DNA of 64,000 bases, from assembly GCF_002938435.1 (NCBI RefSeq), contig NZ_POQT01000008.1:62001-126000 (forward strand), read 5' to 3'. Both the position numbers and the translations under genes were made by a program. This document shows positions 1 through 8,927 of the stretch, one piece after another (within the stretch, counting starts at the first letter, position 1; each line of letters opens with the position of its first letter). The stretch is from Blastococcus saxobsidens (GTDB lineage Bacteria > Actinomycetota > Actinomycetes > Mycobacteriales > Geodermatophilaceae). Under the pieces are notes generated by a model. It ran no database searches. It had not been told where the DNA came from and worked only from the letters and a program-made list of their open reading frames with translations.

Positions 1-543
1 GACGCGGTCTACAACTCCGTCCAGCTCGTGGGTGCCGACGGGGCACCGCTGGCCGGGTACCGGAAGACGCACCTGTTCGGCGAGCTCGACCGGTCGCAGT
101 TCTCCCCGTCCGACGACGACTCCCCGGTGGTCGAGATCGCCGGCTGGAGGTGCGGGCTGCTGATCTGCTACGACGTGGAGTTCCCGGAGACCGCTCGTGC
201 GCTCGCGCTGGCGGGCGTCGACGTCGTCCTGGCGCCGACGGCGAACATGGTCGCCTACGACGTGGTGGCCACCACGCTGGTGCCGGCGCGGGCCTACGAG
301 AACCAGCTGTACGTCGCGTACGCCAACTACTCCGGCACGGAGGCGGGTCTGGAGTACGGCGGGCTCAGCTGCGTCGTGGGACCCGACGGCAGGGACCTGG
401 CGCGGGCCGGCCGCGGCGAGGAGCTGCTCGTGGCCGACCTCGACCGCGACGCCCTGGCGGCGTCCCGCCGGGACACCACCTACCTGCGGGACCGGCGGCC
501 CGGGCTGTACCGGTCGCTGGCCGAGGGCGCGCCGCCGCCCTGA
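1..543 (+). CDS. Carbon-nitrogen hydrolase (nitrilase superfamily), 3' part
   Basis: The gene enters the window already open; 180 residues up to the stop are visible. Nitrilase-superfamily enzymes hydrolyse C-N bonds of amides or nitriles with a Glu-Lys-Cys triad in the cytoplasm. The Lys of the triad lies in YRKTHLF (visible residue 22) and the nucleophilic Cys in LLICYDVEFPE (residue 56). The Glu is upstream of the window. The segment ARAYENQLYVAYANYSG after the Cys is typical of omega-amidase or N-carbamoyl-type members, but the substrate cannot be read from this fragment. No downstream partner: an empty stretch follows. Confidence 0.85.
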   Translation, partial: DAVYNSVQLVGADGAPLAGYRKTHLFGELDRSQFSPSDDDSPVVEIAGWRCGLLICYDVEFPETARALALAGVDVVLAPTANMVAYDVVATTLVPARAYENQLYVAYANYSGTEAGLEYGGLSCVVGPDGRDLARAGRGEELLVADLDRDALAASRRDTTYLRDRRPGLYRSLAEGAPPP

Positions 544-1550
544 GCCCCGCCCTGGCACGAAGGAGCCGACCCCGGCCGCCGTCGCCCCGAGGCGCGGACC
601 GATGTGCGCAACGGCTACCGGCACCGGGAGGTGGACCCCCGCGGCCCCCTGGAGGTGGCGATTCCCAAGCTTCGGTCGGGCAGCTGCTTCGCGACTGGCT
701 GTCTTAACGCCGCCGGCGGGCCGAACGCGCGCTGATCACCGTGGTCGCGACCTGCCGCCCATCCGATACGAGAGCATCGTGCCCACACTGGCCGCTCAGG
801 CTGCCTGCCCCGACCTGTCACCGACCCGTGCGGCAGTCCCCACCGGGCTTCCCGCCCCCACCGAGGTCGAGCTCCGTCCACTCGTCGCCATGCCGTCTCC
901 TCCGCCGGGGTTGATCGGTGGCGAACCTGCGCAGGCGTCCTCTACGCCCTCCTGCACGCCGACCTCCCGCCCAGCGCAGCCCTGTAGCCCCCGAGTGGAC
1001 TGGCAGCCCCGGGAAGAGTCCGTACGCGCCTGACCTCCGCCGCCTGTCGCGTTGCCCAGGAGGGACTGCGCCATCGGGTCCACGCATGACTCTTCGGGTA
1101 CCGCCGGCCCGCTGCGCCGCGCACTGGCGCGAGGGTCCGCAGTGGGTGCACCTGAGCAGGTCGTAGGGGAGGAGGTCATCGATCGAGGTCCAGGTGACCA
1201 CCGCAATCGCGGGCGGGCTGGACGTCGTCACGTCGTCGCCAGACGCGTGGCTTCAGGCGTCCTCACCGGCATCCTCTGCGGCTACGTGCACGTCGGCGGC
1301 CGCAGCGACCTGGCCTCCTGATGAACTCGAGGGTGGCGACGACGAGATCGACGACATGTCGATGCACGGCGCGAGAACCAGCTGCGGGGCGGCTCGCCGC
1401 GCCCCCTTCCGGCCCCCTGGAGCAGGTCGGCCGGCGGCTGCTCGGCCGGCTCCCCGAACCGGCGGGAAGTCACGGCTCGATCGGCCCGGGTGGGGCTCAG
1501 GGCGCCCGTCCGTCCCCGCGGATGGCGGTTCACCCGCGGGGACGGGTGGA
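544..1550. other. 1-kb stretch with no convincing gene
   Basis: Several frames are open for 60-140 codons here, but their translations are low-complexity Arg/Pro/Gly/Ser-rich, match no family I recognise, lack ribosome binding sites and overlap one another on both strands. I see no tRNA, repeat or transposase fragment. It may be a decayed gene or a spacer. Confidence 0.5.
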
Positions 1551-2627
1551 TCAGGCGGTCTGGTCCAACGTCGGGTAGTCGATGTACCCGGCGTCGGTGC
1601 CGCCGTAGAAGCTGGACGGATCGCCGACGTTGAGCTCTGCGCCGCGCTCCAGCCGGTGGACCAGATCGGGATTGGCCAGGAAGGCCCGGCCGACCGCGGC
1701 CAGGTCGGCCCGCCCGTCGGCGAGCAGGGCCTCGAGGTTCCCCGTCGTCGTCTCCAGGCTGAACGCCGGGTTGACGATCAGCGTCTGCGACCAGTTGCTG
1801 CGGATCTTCTCGGTCACCGACGGCGGTCCCTCGACGACGTGCAGGTAGGTCAGCCCCAGCGGCTCCAGGCCGGACACGACGGCGGCGTAGACCTCTTCGG
1901 TCTCGTGCTCGACGATGTCGTTGAAGGTGTTGGCAGGCGACACGCGGACGCCGACCCGCTCGGCGCCCACGGCCTCGGCCACCGCGGCCGTGGCCTCGAG
2001 CAGGAACCGTGCCCGGTTGTCTGCGGAGCCGCCGTAGCGGTCGGAGCGCTGGTTGGTGCCTTCGGCGAGGAACTGGTGGGGCAGGTAGCCGTTGGCGCCG
2101 TGCACCTCCACGCCGTCGAAACCGGCCTGCTCGATGGCGAGCCGGGCGGCCTCGGCGAACTCGCGGACGATCTGCTCGACCTCTGCGGTCTCCAGCGCGC
2201 GCGGCTCGACGAAGTCCTGCAGGCCCTCGGCGGTGAAGACCTGCCCGGCGGGGCGGACGGCGGACGGTGCGACCGGCAGACCGGCGCCGGGCTGCAGCGA
2301 CGGGTGGGAGATCCGCCCGGCGTGCATCAGCTGCAGGAAGATGCGGCCACCACGCTCGTGCACCGCGTCGGTGATCCGGCGCCACGCCGCAGCCTGTTCG
2401 GCGGTGTGGATGCCTGGGGTGTTCGGGTAGCCCTGCCCGACGGCGCTGGGCTGGGTCCCTTCGGTCACGATCAGTCCGGCCCCGGCGCGCTGGGCGTAGT
2501 AGGTGACCATCGAGTCGGTGGGGACGCCGTCGGCGCCGGCACGGTTGCGGGTCATCGGCGCCATCACGAGGCGGTTGGCCAGCTCGATGCGGCCGAGGCT
2601 GTACGGGGTGAAGAGGGTCGAAGTCAT
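1551..2627 (-). CDS. Old Yellow Enzyme / alkene reductase (NemA-like)
   Basis: A 358-residue FMN-dependent ene-reductase that reduces activated C=C bonds of enones, nitroalkenes or similar electrophiles with NAD(P)H. The single TIM-barrel domain is full length. Seen: N-terminal FTPYSLGRIELANRLVMAPM, the substrate-binding pair His176/Asn179 with the proton-donor Tyr181 in VHGANGYLPHQF, the RYGGSADNRARF signature just after, and the flavin-binding end VGRAFLANPDLVHRL. It is transcribed divergently from a TetR regulator across 195 bp that hold two matching operators, so induction by an electrophile through that regulator is likely. Confidence 0.93.
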   Translation of the reverse strand: MTSTLFTPYSLGRIELANRLVMAPMTRNRAGADGVPTDSMVTYYAQRAGAGLIVTEGTQPSAVGQGYPNTPGIHTAEQAAAWRRITDAVHERGGRIFLQLMHAGRISHPSLQPGAGLPVAPSAVRPAGQVFTAEGLQDFVEPRALETAEVEQIVREFAEAARLAIEQAGFDGVEVHGANGYLPHQFLAEGTNQRSDRYGGSADNRARFLLEATAAVAEAVGAERVGVRVSPANTFNDIVEHETEEVYAAVVSGLEPLGLTYLHVVEGPPSVTEKIRSNWSQTLIVNPAFSLETTTGNLEALLADGRADLAAVGRAFLANPDLVHRLERGAELNVGDPSSFYGGTDAGYIDYPTLDQTA

Positions 2628-2754
2628 GAAGGGCGGTCGTCTCCTTGGGTCGGTCGGTTGCGGTCGTCACAAGCTGGAGTGGCCGCTGACGGCCTTCTCC
2701 AGTGCGGTCTTCCCTGCGGCGATCTGGCGGTCCAGGGCGCCGGGGCCGGTGCGG

Positions 2755-2802
2755 TTGGACTGCGCGGTCCAGTAGCTGGCAACTGTGGACTGTTGGGTCC
2801 AA
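2755..2802. promoter_or_regulatory. Twin TetR operators between ene-reductase and regulator
   Basis: Two related inverted repeats: 2755-2772 (TTGGACTGCGCGGTCCAG) and 2785-2802 (GTGGACTGTTGGGTCCAA). Both have TGGAC and GTCCA arms six bases apart, agree at 13 of 18 positions and start 30 bp apart, about three helical turns. A further right half (GCGGTCCAG) ends at 2735. Their place between the divergent genes points to control by the adjacent TetR protein. Confidence 0.7.
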
Positions 2803-2822
2803 TTCCCCGTACGGTGATCACC

Positions 2823-3467
2823 ATGCGCGAGGAGGGATCCCCGGTTCCGAAGCCGGTGTTGACCGCGCGGGGGCGCGCCACCCGCGAGCGGATCGTGACG
2901 GCTGCCGCGGACCTCATGCACCGGCGCGGTGTGGCCGGAACCAGCCTGGACGACGTCCGCGCCGCCACCGGTACCAGCAAGTCGCAGCTGTACCACTACT
3001 TCACCGACAAGTCCGCGCTCGTCGGCGCGGTCGTCCAGTGGCAGGTCGGTCGGGTGCTGATGGCCCAGCAACCCGAATTGGACGGCATCGACTCGATGGC
3101 CGACCTGTGCCGATGGCGTGACCGGGTCGTCGAGCTCAACCGCGACGCCCATGCTCTCGGTGGGTGCCCGCTCGGCCGGCTGGCAGCCGAGCTCGCCGAG
3201 GCCGACCGGTGCGCGCCGATCGAGCTCGTCGACGGGTTCGCCGCCTGGCAGCGACACCTGGCCCTGGGACTGGGTCGGATGCGCGACCGTGGTGAGCTCG
3301 ATGCCGAACCGGACGTGCTGGCCGCCGGACTGCTCGCCGCCGTGCAGGGCGGGCTGCTGCTGGCTCAGGCGGCGCGCTCCGTCCAACCCCTGGAAGCGGC
3401 GCTCGATCTCGCGCTCAGCGGGGTTGCCGCGCAGCTCGCACCGTCGGCCGGCCCGGCACGCGTGTAG
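2823..3467 (+). CDS. TetR/AcrR family transcriptional regulator
   Basis: A 214-residue repressor-type regulator. The helix-turn-helix spans about residues 40-60 (SLDDVRAATGTSKSQLYHYF), followed by the usual start of helix 4 (TDKSALVGAV); the C-terminal ligand domain is helical. The open frame runs much further upstream, but that part is only the antisense of the reductase gene; the ATG at 2823 places the HTH where the family has it. GGCPLGRLAAELAE near residue 112 is common in the TetR group that controls ene- or nitroreductases. It most likely represses itself and the divergent reductase through the twin operators. Confidence 0.92.
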   Translation: MREEGSPVPKPVLTARGRATRERIVTAAADLMHRRGVAGTSLDDVRAATGTSKSQLYHYFTDKSALVGAVVQWQVGRVLMAQQPELDGIDSMADLCRWRDRVVELNRDAHALGGCPLGRLAAELAEADRCAPIELVDGFAAWQRHLALGLGRMRDRGELDAEPDVLAAGLLAAVQGGLLLAQAARSVQPLEAALDLALSGVAAQLAPSAGPARV

Positions 3468-3712
3468 GTCGGTCCCCGACCGGGCGCGGCGAGGTGGCCC
3501 TGCGCCGACTCCGGCGTTGCGCCGGGTGTCGCGCCGGTGCACCGGCATGCCCCGGCCCACCACGGCGGGCCCTGGACCGCTCCGTGACGGAGACAGCCAT
3601 GGTGCCGAACCGTGCACGTGCCGATCAGTCGAGAGCGCCGACGGGATCGTTTCCTCGCATGCCGCGAGGGACATCGTGCCTCTGACCGACGTGCCGACCG
3701 GGAGGAGGGTGC

Positions 3713-4998
3713 GTGCCTGCCGGACGAGCGGTGGTACCCGGGGACACCACGTCCGCCGCGCCCCGGAGCGGACGTGCTGACAGGCGCGACGGGCCGGCTG
3801 AGGTCGCAGGCCCTCGGCGGGTGCTCGAGGCGTTGGTCGGCGTCCCGTTCACCGAGGGCGACCGGGTCGAGGTGCTGAAGGACGGCGAGGAGACGTTCCA
3901 CGCCTTGCGCGCAGCCATCGCCGCGTCCGAGCGGACCGTGGACCTGCTGTGGTTCTCCTGGCGCGGAGGTGATGTCTCCCACGGCATGGCCGCCGCGCTC
4001 GCCGACCGGGCCCGCCAGGGGTGCGGGTGCGCATCATGCTGGACGGCTACGGCGGCAAGCACATCGACCGGCACGACCTCCGCCGGATGCGGGACGCGGG
4101 CTGCGCGGTCCACTTCCACCGGCCGCTGCACACCGCTCGGGTGAGCGTCTGGAACTTCCGCGACCACCGACGGGTGCTGGTGTGCGACGAGACGGTCGCC
4201 TTCACCGGCGGTGCCGGTGTCGACGAGGCCTGGACCGGCGACGGTCACCATCCGGGCAGCTGGCGCGACACCGCCTTCCGGGTGGAGGGGCCCGCGGTCG
4301 CCGGGCTGCGGTCGCCTTTCGTGCAGGCATGGATGCAGGCCCGGGTCTGCCTCCCCGGACGCCTCGTGTCGGGACTGGACCGGTTCCCCGAGCTGGGGCG
4401 CGCCGGGAACACAGCGGTGCAGGTGCTCCGCACCCCGTCCCAGCCGGGTTGGAACGAGGCCGCCATCGCGGTCTCCGCGCTGCTCCGGTCCGCGCGGGAC
4501 CACGTCGCGATCACCACCCCGTACATGCGCCTGCCCCGCTGGCTGCGGTTGCTCCTGCAGGACGCGGCCGGGCGGGGGGTGCGGATCCAGGTGCTGACCG
4601 GTGGCCCGCACGTCGAGCGGCGAGCGGTCCACCTGCAGGGCGAACTGGACTTCCAGCCCCTGCTGGACAGCGGGGTGGAGATCTGGCGCTACCAGCCGTC
4701 CCTGATGCACGCCAAGGTCATCACTGTCGACGGCGTCGTCGCGATGGTGGGCACGGCCAACGTCGACACCCGTTCGTTCGCACTGAACGACCAGGTGTGC
4801 CTGCTGCTCGACGATCCCGCCGTGACCGCCCTCCTGGACCAGCACTTCGCCGACGACCTGACGAGGAGCCGGCGCGTGGACCCGGAGGAGTGGCGGGGGA
4901 GAGGCCTCCGGCGCCGGGCCGTGGAGGTGGCCGCGGACGTCGTGGGCAGGCCGCTGCGGGGGTGGGGAGCCGTCGGGCTGGCCGGCCGCCGGCCCTGA
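3713..4998 (+). pseudogene. Phospholipase D / cardiolipin synthase-like gene with a frameshift
   Basis: Two overlapping frames form one protein. The first (from GTG 3713, after a GGAGGAGG ribosome site) reads VEVLKDGEETFHALRAAI and WFSWRGGDVSHGMAAALADR, the normal N-terminus of a PLD-type phosphatidyltransferase. It leaves the family at the GGGG run at 4018-4021, and the second frame continues immediately with VRVRIMLDGYGGK. One missing G would restore the frame. The second frame holds both HKD sites: HRRVLVCD (Arg in place of the usual Lys) and a canonical HAKVITVD followed by GTANVDTRSF. Either a real inactivating frameshift or a base-call error in the G run. Confidence 0.8.
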
Positions 4999-5022
4999 TG
5001 CCGGTACCGCGCTGCCCGTCCC

Positions 5023-6678
5023 ATGACGATCCGGGGACGAAGCGCCGCCGCTGGTGTGCCCGGCGGGCGCAGCGGACACCGTGCGGGGGTGCCTGAGACA
5101 GCTCGATCCACCGAGGACAGGCCGGCCGGCGTCCGCCCCCTGAGCCGTGGCCCGGCTGCGCTGGCCGGGATCGCGGCGGTGGCCGTCGCGCTCGGTGTCG
5201 CCGAGCTGACCGCCGGGCTCCTCGCGCGCGCCCCCTCGCTGGTCATCGCGGTGGGGGACACCGTCGTCGACAGCGTGCCCGGGTGGCTGGAGCGGTGGGC
5301 CATCGCGACTCTCGGCACGGCCGACAAGCCGGTGCTCCTGGGCGGCATCGTGCTCGTCTCGATCCTCCTGGGCGCCGCCCTCGGGGTGCTCGCCCGCCGG
5401 CGGTTCGTCCCGGCCGCGGCGGGCATCGCGCTGTTCGCCGGCCTCGGGACGGCGGCCGCGCTGGCCGACGCCCGCAATGCCCTCGGCCTGACCCTGCTGG
5501 TCGGCGTGCTCGGGGCCGCGGCGGGGACCGGGGTGCTGTACGTGCTGGCCGTGGCCATGCCCCGCCGCGCGGAACCGCCCGCGCCTGTGAGAGGGGAGAC
5601 ACCGCTGAGCGCCCTCGACCGCCGCCGGTTCCTGGCGGTGACCGCGGGCACCACCCTGCTCGGCGTCCTGGCCGGCGTGGGGGGCTACCTGCTCTCCGGC
5701 CGCGAGCGCCTGGACGACCTGCGCGCCGCCATCCGGCTGCCGGCCCCCGCGCGGCCGGCCGGCCCGGTCCCGCCCGGCGCCGAGCTCGACGTCCCGGGGC
5801 TCACGCCGCTGTTCACGCCCAACGAGGACTTCTACCGGATCGACACCGCGCTCCGGGTGCCGGTCGTCGACCCCGGCACGTGGCGGCTCGAGGTGCGGGG
5901 CATGGTCGACGAGCCGTTCACCCTCACCTACGCCGAGCTCATGGAGCTGCCGCAGATCGAGGCCGACGTGACCCTCGCCTGCGTCTCCAACGAGGTCGGC
6001 GGGGACCTCGTCGGCAACGCGCGCTGGCAGGGGGTGCCGCTGAAGGCGCTGCTGGACCGGGCCCGGGTGCAGCGCGGCGCCACCCAGCTCCTGGGCCGCT
6101 CCGTCGACGGCTTCACCGCCGGCTTCCCGGTGCTGACGGCGCTGGACGTCGAGGAGGCCATGGTCGCCGTCGCCATGAACGGCGAGCCGCTCCCGGCCGA
6201 CCACGGCTTCCCCGCCCGGCTCGTCGTGCCGGGCCTGTACGGCTACGTCTCGGCGACCAAGTGGCTCTCGGCCATCGAGCTCACCGGCTGGGACGTCGAC
6301 GGCTACTGGATCCCGCGCGGCTGGGCGAAGGAGGGTCCCATCAAGACGCAGGCGCGCATCGACGTCCCCCGCGCCGGCGGCACCGTCGCCCCGGGGAGGC
6401 GGCCGATCGCCGGCGTCGCGTGGGCGCCGACGCGCGGCATCGAGCGGGTGGAGGTCCGCATCGACGACGGGCCGTGGCGGGAGGCCGAGCTCGCCGAGTC
6501 CCTCGACGTCGACTGCTGGCGCCAGTGGTACCTCCCGTGGGAGGCGACCGCGGGCCGGCACCGGATCGCCGCCCGTGCCACCGACGGGCGCGGTGAGGTG
6601 CAGACCGACCAGCGGACTCCCGTCGCCCCCGACGGCGCCTCCGGCTATCCGGTGGTGGAGGTCGTCGTCGGCAGCTGA
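5023..6678 (+). CDS. Membrane-anchored molybdopterin-dependent oxidoreductase (sulfite-oxidase fold)
   Basis: A 551-residue protein with about five membrane helices in the first 225 residues (near 46-67, 106-124, 131-149, 154-179, 205-225) and an outside catalytic domain after it. That domain shows LRVPVVDPGTWRLEV, GMVDEPFTLTYAEL and the Mo-ligand cysteine in DVTLACVSNEVGG (Cys320), then GYVSATKWLSAIELT and a C-terminal dimerisation-type immunoglobulin fold, all as in the YedY/sulfite oxidase superfamily. An RRRF motif before the last helix may reflect Tat-type export. The substrate is unknown. Start ATG 5023 was taken for lack of a better ribosome site; GTG 5089 is possible. Its end overlaps the convergent hydrolase by 34 bp. 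Confidence 0.9.
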   Translation: MTIRGRSAAAGVPGGRSGHRAGVPETARSTEDRPAGVRPLSRGPAALAGIAAVAVALGVAELTAGLLARAPSLVIAVGDTVVDSVPGWLERWAIATLGTADKPVLLGGIVLVSILLGAALGVLARRRFVPAAAGIALFAGLGTAAALADARNALGLTLLVGVLGAAAGTGVLYVLAVAMPRRAEPPAPVRGETPLSALDRRRFLAVTAGTTLLGVLAGVGGYLLSGRERLDDLRAAIRLPAPARPAGPVPPGAELDVPGLTPLFTPNEDFYRIDTALRVPVVDPGTWRLEVRGMVDEPFTLTYAELMELPQIEADVTLACVSNEVGGDLVGNARWQGVPLKALLDRARVQRGATQLLGRSVDGFTAGFPVLTALDVEEAMVAVAMNGEPLPADHGFPARLVVPGLYGYVSATKWLSAIELTGWDVDGYWIPRGWAKEGPIKTQARIDVPRAGGTVAPGRRPIAGVAWAPTRGIERVEVRIDDGPWREAELAESLDVDCWRQWYLPWEATAGRHRIAARATDGRGEVQTDQRTPVAPDGASGYPVVEVVVGS

Positions 6679-7571
6679 CGCCCCGGAGCGGCGCCGTCCG
6701 CACGGGCGCCGGTGATGCGGTCGGCCCACCGGGTGACCTGCTCCACCACGGCGTCGGGCCGGGTCCAGGCGAGCATGTGACCCGCCCCGGGCACGGTGAC
6801 CAGCTCACCGTCGGGCAGCGCGGCCAGGAGCCGTTGCGCCTCCTCGACGGGAACCTCCGGGTCCCGGCTGCCGTGCACGACCAGCGTCGGGACGCGCAGG
6901 CCCGGGGCGAGGGCGACGCCGTCGTGGGCGAGGGCGGCCATGGTGGTGCCGGCGAGCGCCAGCGGCCGGGTGGTGAGGAAGGCGTCGCGCATCCGGCGGA
7001 CCATCTCCTCCGGCTCGTCGGGCGCGAACGCGAAGTGCCGGACAGCGCGATCGGACAGGGCGTGGAGCGGCCGGAGCCGCCGGCCCAGCCGGACGCCGGT
7101 GCGCAGGAGCGCGAACCAGGCGGACCGCAGCCGGGCCTGCGCCCAGGGCGGCAGAACGCGGGCGGGCAGTCCGGGGGCGGTCACGCCTGCGCCACCCGAT
7201 CCGGCGAGCACGGCGCCGGCGATGCGGTCGTCCCCCGAGCCGTGCACGTGCGCCAGCAGGATGCCGCCCCCGAGGCTGTGCGCCACGACCACGGCGGATC
7301 CGCCGTCCGGGACGACCGCGTCGAGCACAGCCGCCAGGTCCTGCGCGTGCGCGTCCAGGCCGTACCCGCCTGCGCGGGCGTCCCCGCTCTGCGCGTGGCC
7401 GCGGAGGTCGTAGCCGACGACCCGGAACCGGTCGCCGAGCCGCTCGGGGACCTCGCCCCACGACTCGGTGGACATGCCCAGCCCGTGCACCAGGACGAGG
7501 AGCGGTGCCTCCGGTGGCCCCCAGTCGTAGCGGGCCAGACGGGTGCCGTCGAAGGAGGTCACGTCGCTCAT
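6645..7571 (-). CDS. Alpha/beta-fold hydrolase
   Basis: A 308-residue cytoplasmic hydrolase. Seen: oxyanion-hole motif LVHGLGMSTESW (about residue 28), nucleophile elbow AHSLGGG with Ser99, acid in VVHGSRDPEVP and histidine in VPGAGHMLAW. The cap domain between residues 125 and 220 is variable and gives no substrate. The last 34 bp overlap the end of the convergent molybdoenzyme gene. Substrate unassigned: an esterase or lipase-like enzyme is as far as the sequence goes. Confidence 0.88.
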   Translation of the reverse strand: MSDVTSFDGTRLARYDWGPPEAPLLVLVHGLGMSTESWGEVPERLGDRFRVVGYDLRGHAQSGDARAGGYGLDAHAQDLAAVLDAVVPDGGSAVVVAHSLGGGILLAHVHGSGDDRIAGAVLAGSGGAGVTAPGLPARVLPPWAQARLRSAWFALLRTGVRLGRRLRPLHALSDRAVRHFAFAPDEPEEMVRRMRDAFLTTRPLALAGTTMAALAHDGVALAPGLRVPTLVVHGSRDPEVPVEEAQRLLAALPDGELVTVPGAGHMLAWTRPDAVVEQVTRWADRITGARADGAAPGRQLPTTTSTTG

Positions 7572-7673
7572 CGCGGGGGGCTACCCCGGGCCCGTTCGGC
7601 GATGTGTGTCGTTGCCGTGACACGGCGGGCCGGCGTGCGCTCGATCGCCGGCGGCCCGGGTAGGGAGCTCCTC

Positions 7674-8927
7674 GTGGCACTCCTGCTCGCCTTCGCCGTG
7701 CTGCTGTTCGTCGCCGTCCTGTTCTCCGGGCTGGCCCACCGCACCGTGCTCTCCACGGCCGTTCTCTTCCTGCTCGCCGGCTTCGTGCTCGGCGACGGTG
7801 TGACGGGGGTGCTGGACCTGCAGCCGGGCGACGAGATCGTCGTGGGCCTGGCCGAGCTGGCCCTGTTCTCGGTCCTCTACACCGATGGCATGCGCGTCGG
7901 CTTCTCCGACCTCCGCAACGCCTGGCGGTTGCCGGGCCGGGCCCTGGTCCTCGGCATGCCGCTCACCTTCGGCGTGACCGCACTCCTGGCCCACTACGTC
8001 GCCGGCCTGTCGTGGATCGAGGCGATGCTCGTCGGCGCGGTGCTCGCCCCCACGGACCCGGTGTTCGCCTCCGCGATCGTGGGCCGCCCGGAGGTCCCGG
8101 GGCGGCTGCGGTCGCTGCTGAACGTGGAGAGCGGCCTCAACGACGGTCTGGCGCTGCCCGTCGTCCTGGTGCTCCTCTCGGTGCTGTCCCGGGACGAGGC
8201 GGACTACGCGGCGCTGGCCGGCGAGCTCGCCCTCGGGGTCGCGTCGGGCTTCGTCGTCCCGGCGGTGGCGGTGCTGCTCATCCGCAGCCGCTTCACCTCG
8301 GCCACCCCGCTGTACGCCGCGCTCGGTGGCCTGGCGATCGGGCTGATGGTGCTGGCACTGGCCGACCTCACGCACGCCAACCTGTTCCTCGCCGCGTTCA
8401 CCGCCGGCATCACGATCGCCACCTTCGCGCCCGACGTCGAGAAGTCGTTCTCGGAGTTCGGCGAGCTGGTCACCGAGCTGCTCAAGCTCGCCGCCATCCT
8501 GGTGTTCGGCGCCCTGATCTCGCCGGCCTTCCTCGGCGAGATCCCGCTGAGCGGGTCCCTGTTCGGACTCCTCGCGCTGCTGCTGGCCCGGCCGCTGGCG
8601 ATCGTCGTGGCACTGGTGCGCAGCGGCCTGCCGGTCGCCGAGAAGGCTGTCGCGGCGTGGTTCGGGCCCAAGGGGTTCGCGTCGGTGGTCTACGGCCTGC
8701 TCATCCTCGATGCGGGGGTGCCCGGCGCGGATGCGATGTTCCACCTGGTGGCCCTGGTCATCGTCGCCTCGATCCTGGCGCACTCGTCGACCGACGTGCC
8801 GATCGCGCACGCCTTCGCCCGCGCCCGGGGGCGGCCGGAGCCGGACGCCCCCGGTCGGGCCGACGAGGAGGCGCCGGACGTGGCGACGGGAGCCGGGCCC
8901 GGCGGCCCCGCGACAGGTGCGCGGTGA
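7674..8927 (+). CDS. Cation:proton antiporter, CPA1 (NhaP-type)
   Basis: A 417-residue membrane protein of about 12 helices that exchanges Na+ or K+ for protons. The CPA1 signatures are clear: APTDPVFASAIVG in helix 5 and LLNVESGLNDGLALPVV in helix 6, where the Asp/Asn pair binds the cation, plus GPKGFASVVYGLLIL near the end. GTG 7674 was chosen because TAGGGAG lies at the right distance upstream; ATG 7602 would add 24 polar residues. The stop overlaps the next start (GTGA), so the antiporter and the two TIGR proteins behind it form one operon, probably for ion or pH homeostasis. Confidence 0.92.
   Translation: MALLLAFAVLLFVAVLFSGLAHRTVLSTAVLFLLAGFVLGDGVTGVLDLQPGDEIVVGLAELALFSVLYTDGMRVGFSDLRNAWRLPGRALVLGMPLTFGVTALLAHYVAGLSWIEAMLVGAVLAPTDPVFASAIVGRPEVPGRLRSLLNVESGLNDGLALPVVLVLLSVLSRDEADYAALAGELALGVASGFVVPAVAVLLIRSRFTSATPLYAALGGLAIGLMVLALADLTHANLFLAAFTAGITIATFAPDVEKSFSEFGELVTELLKLAAILVFGALISPAFLGEIPLSGSLFGLLALLLARPLAIVVALVRSGLPVAEKAVAAWFGPKGFASVVYGLLILDAGVPGADAMFHLVALVIVASILAHSSTDVPIAHAFARARGRPEPDAPGRADEEAPDVATGAGPGGPATGAR

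Noticed and set aside
1194-2822. N-terminal extension of the TetR regulator frame
   Set aside because: This part is antisense to the ene-reductase; the ATG at 2823 puts the HTH at the normal distance.
3625-6729. Very long minus-strand open frame opposite the PLD and molybdoenzyme genes
   Set aside because: Its translation is Arg/Gly/His-rich with no domain, and both plus-strand genes under it have clear motifs. High GC keeps antisense frames open.
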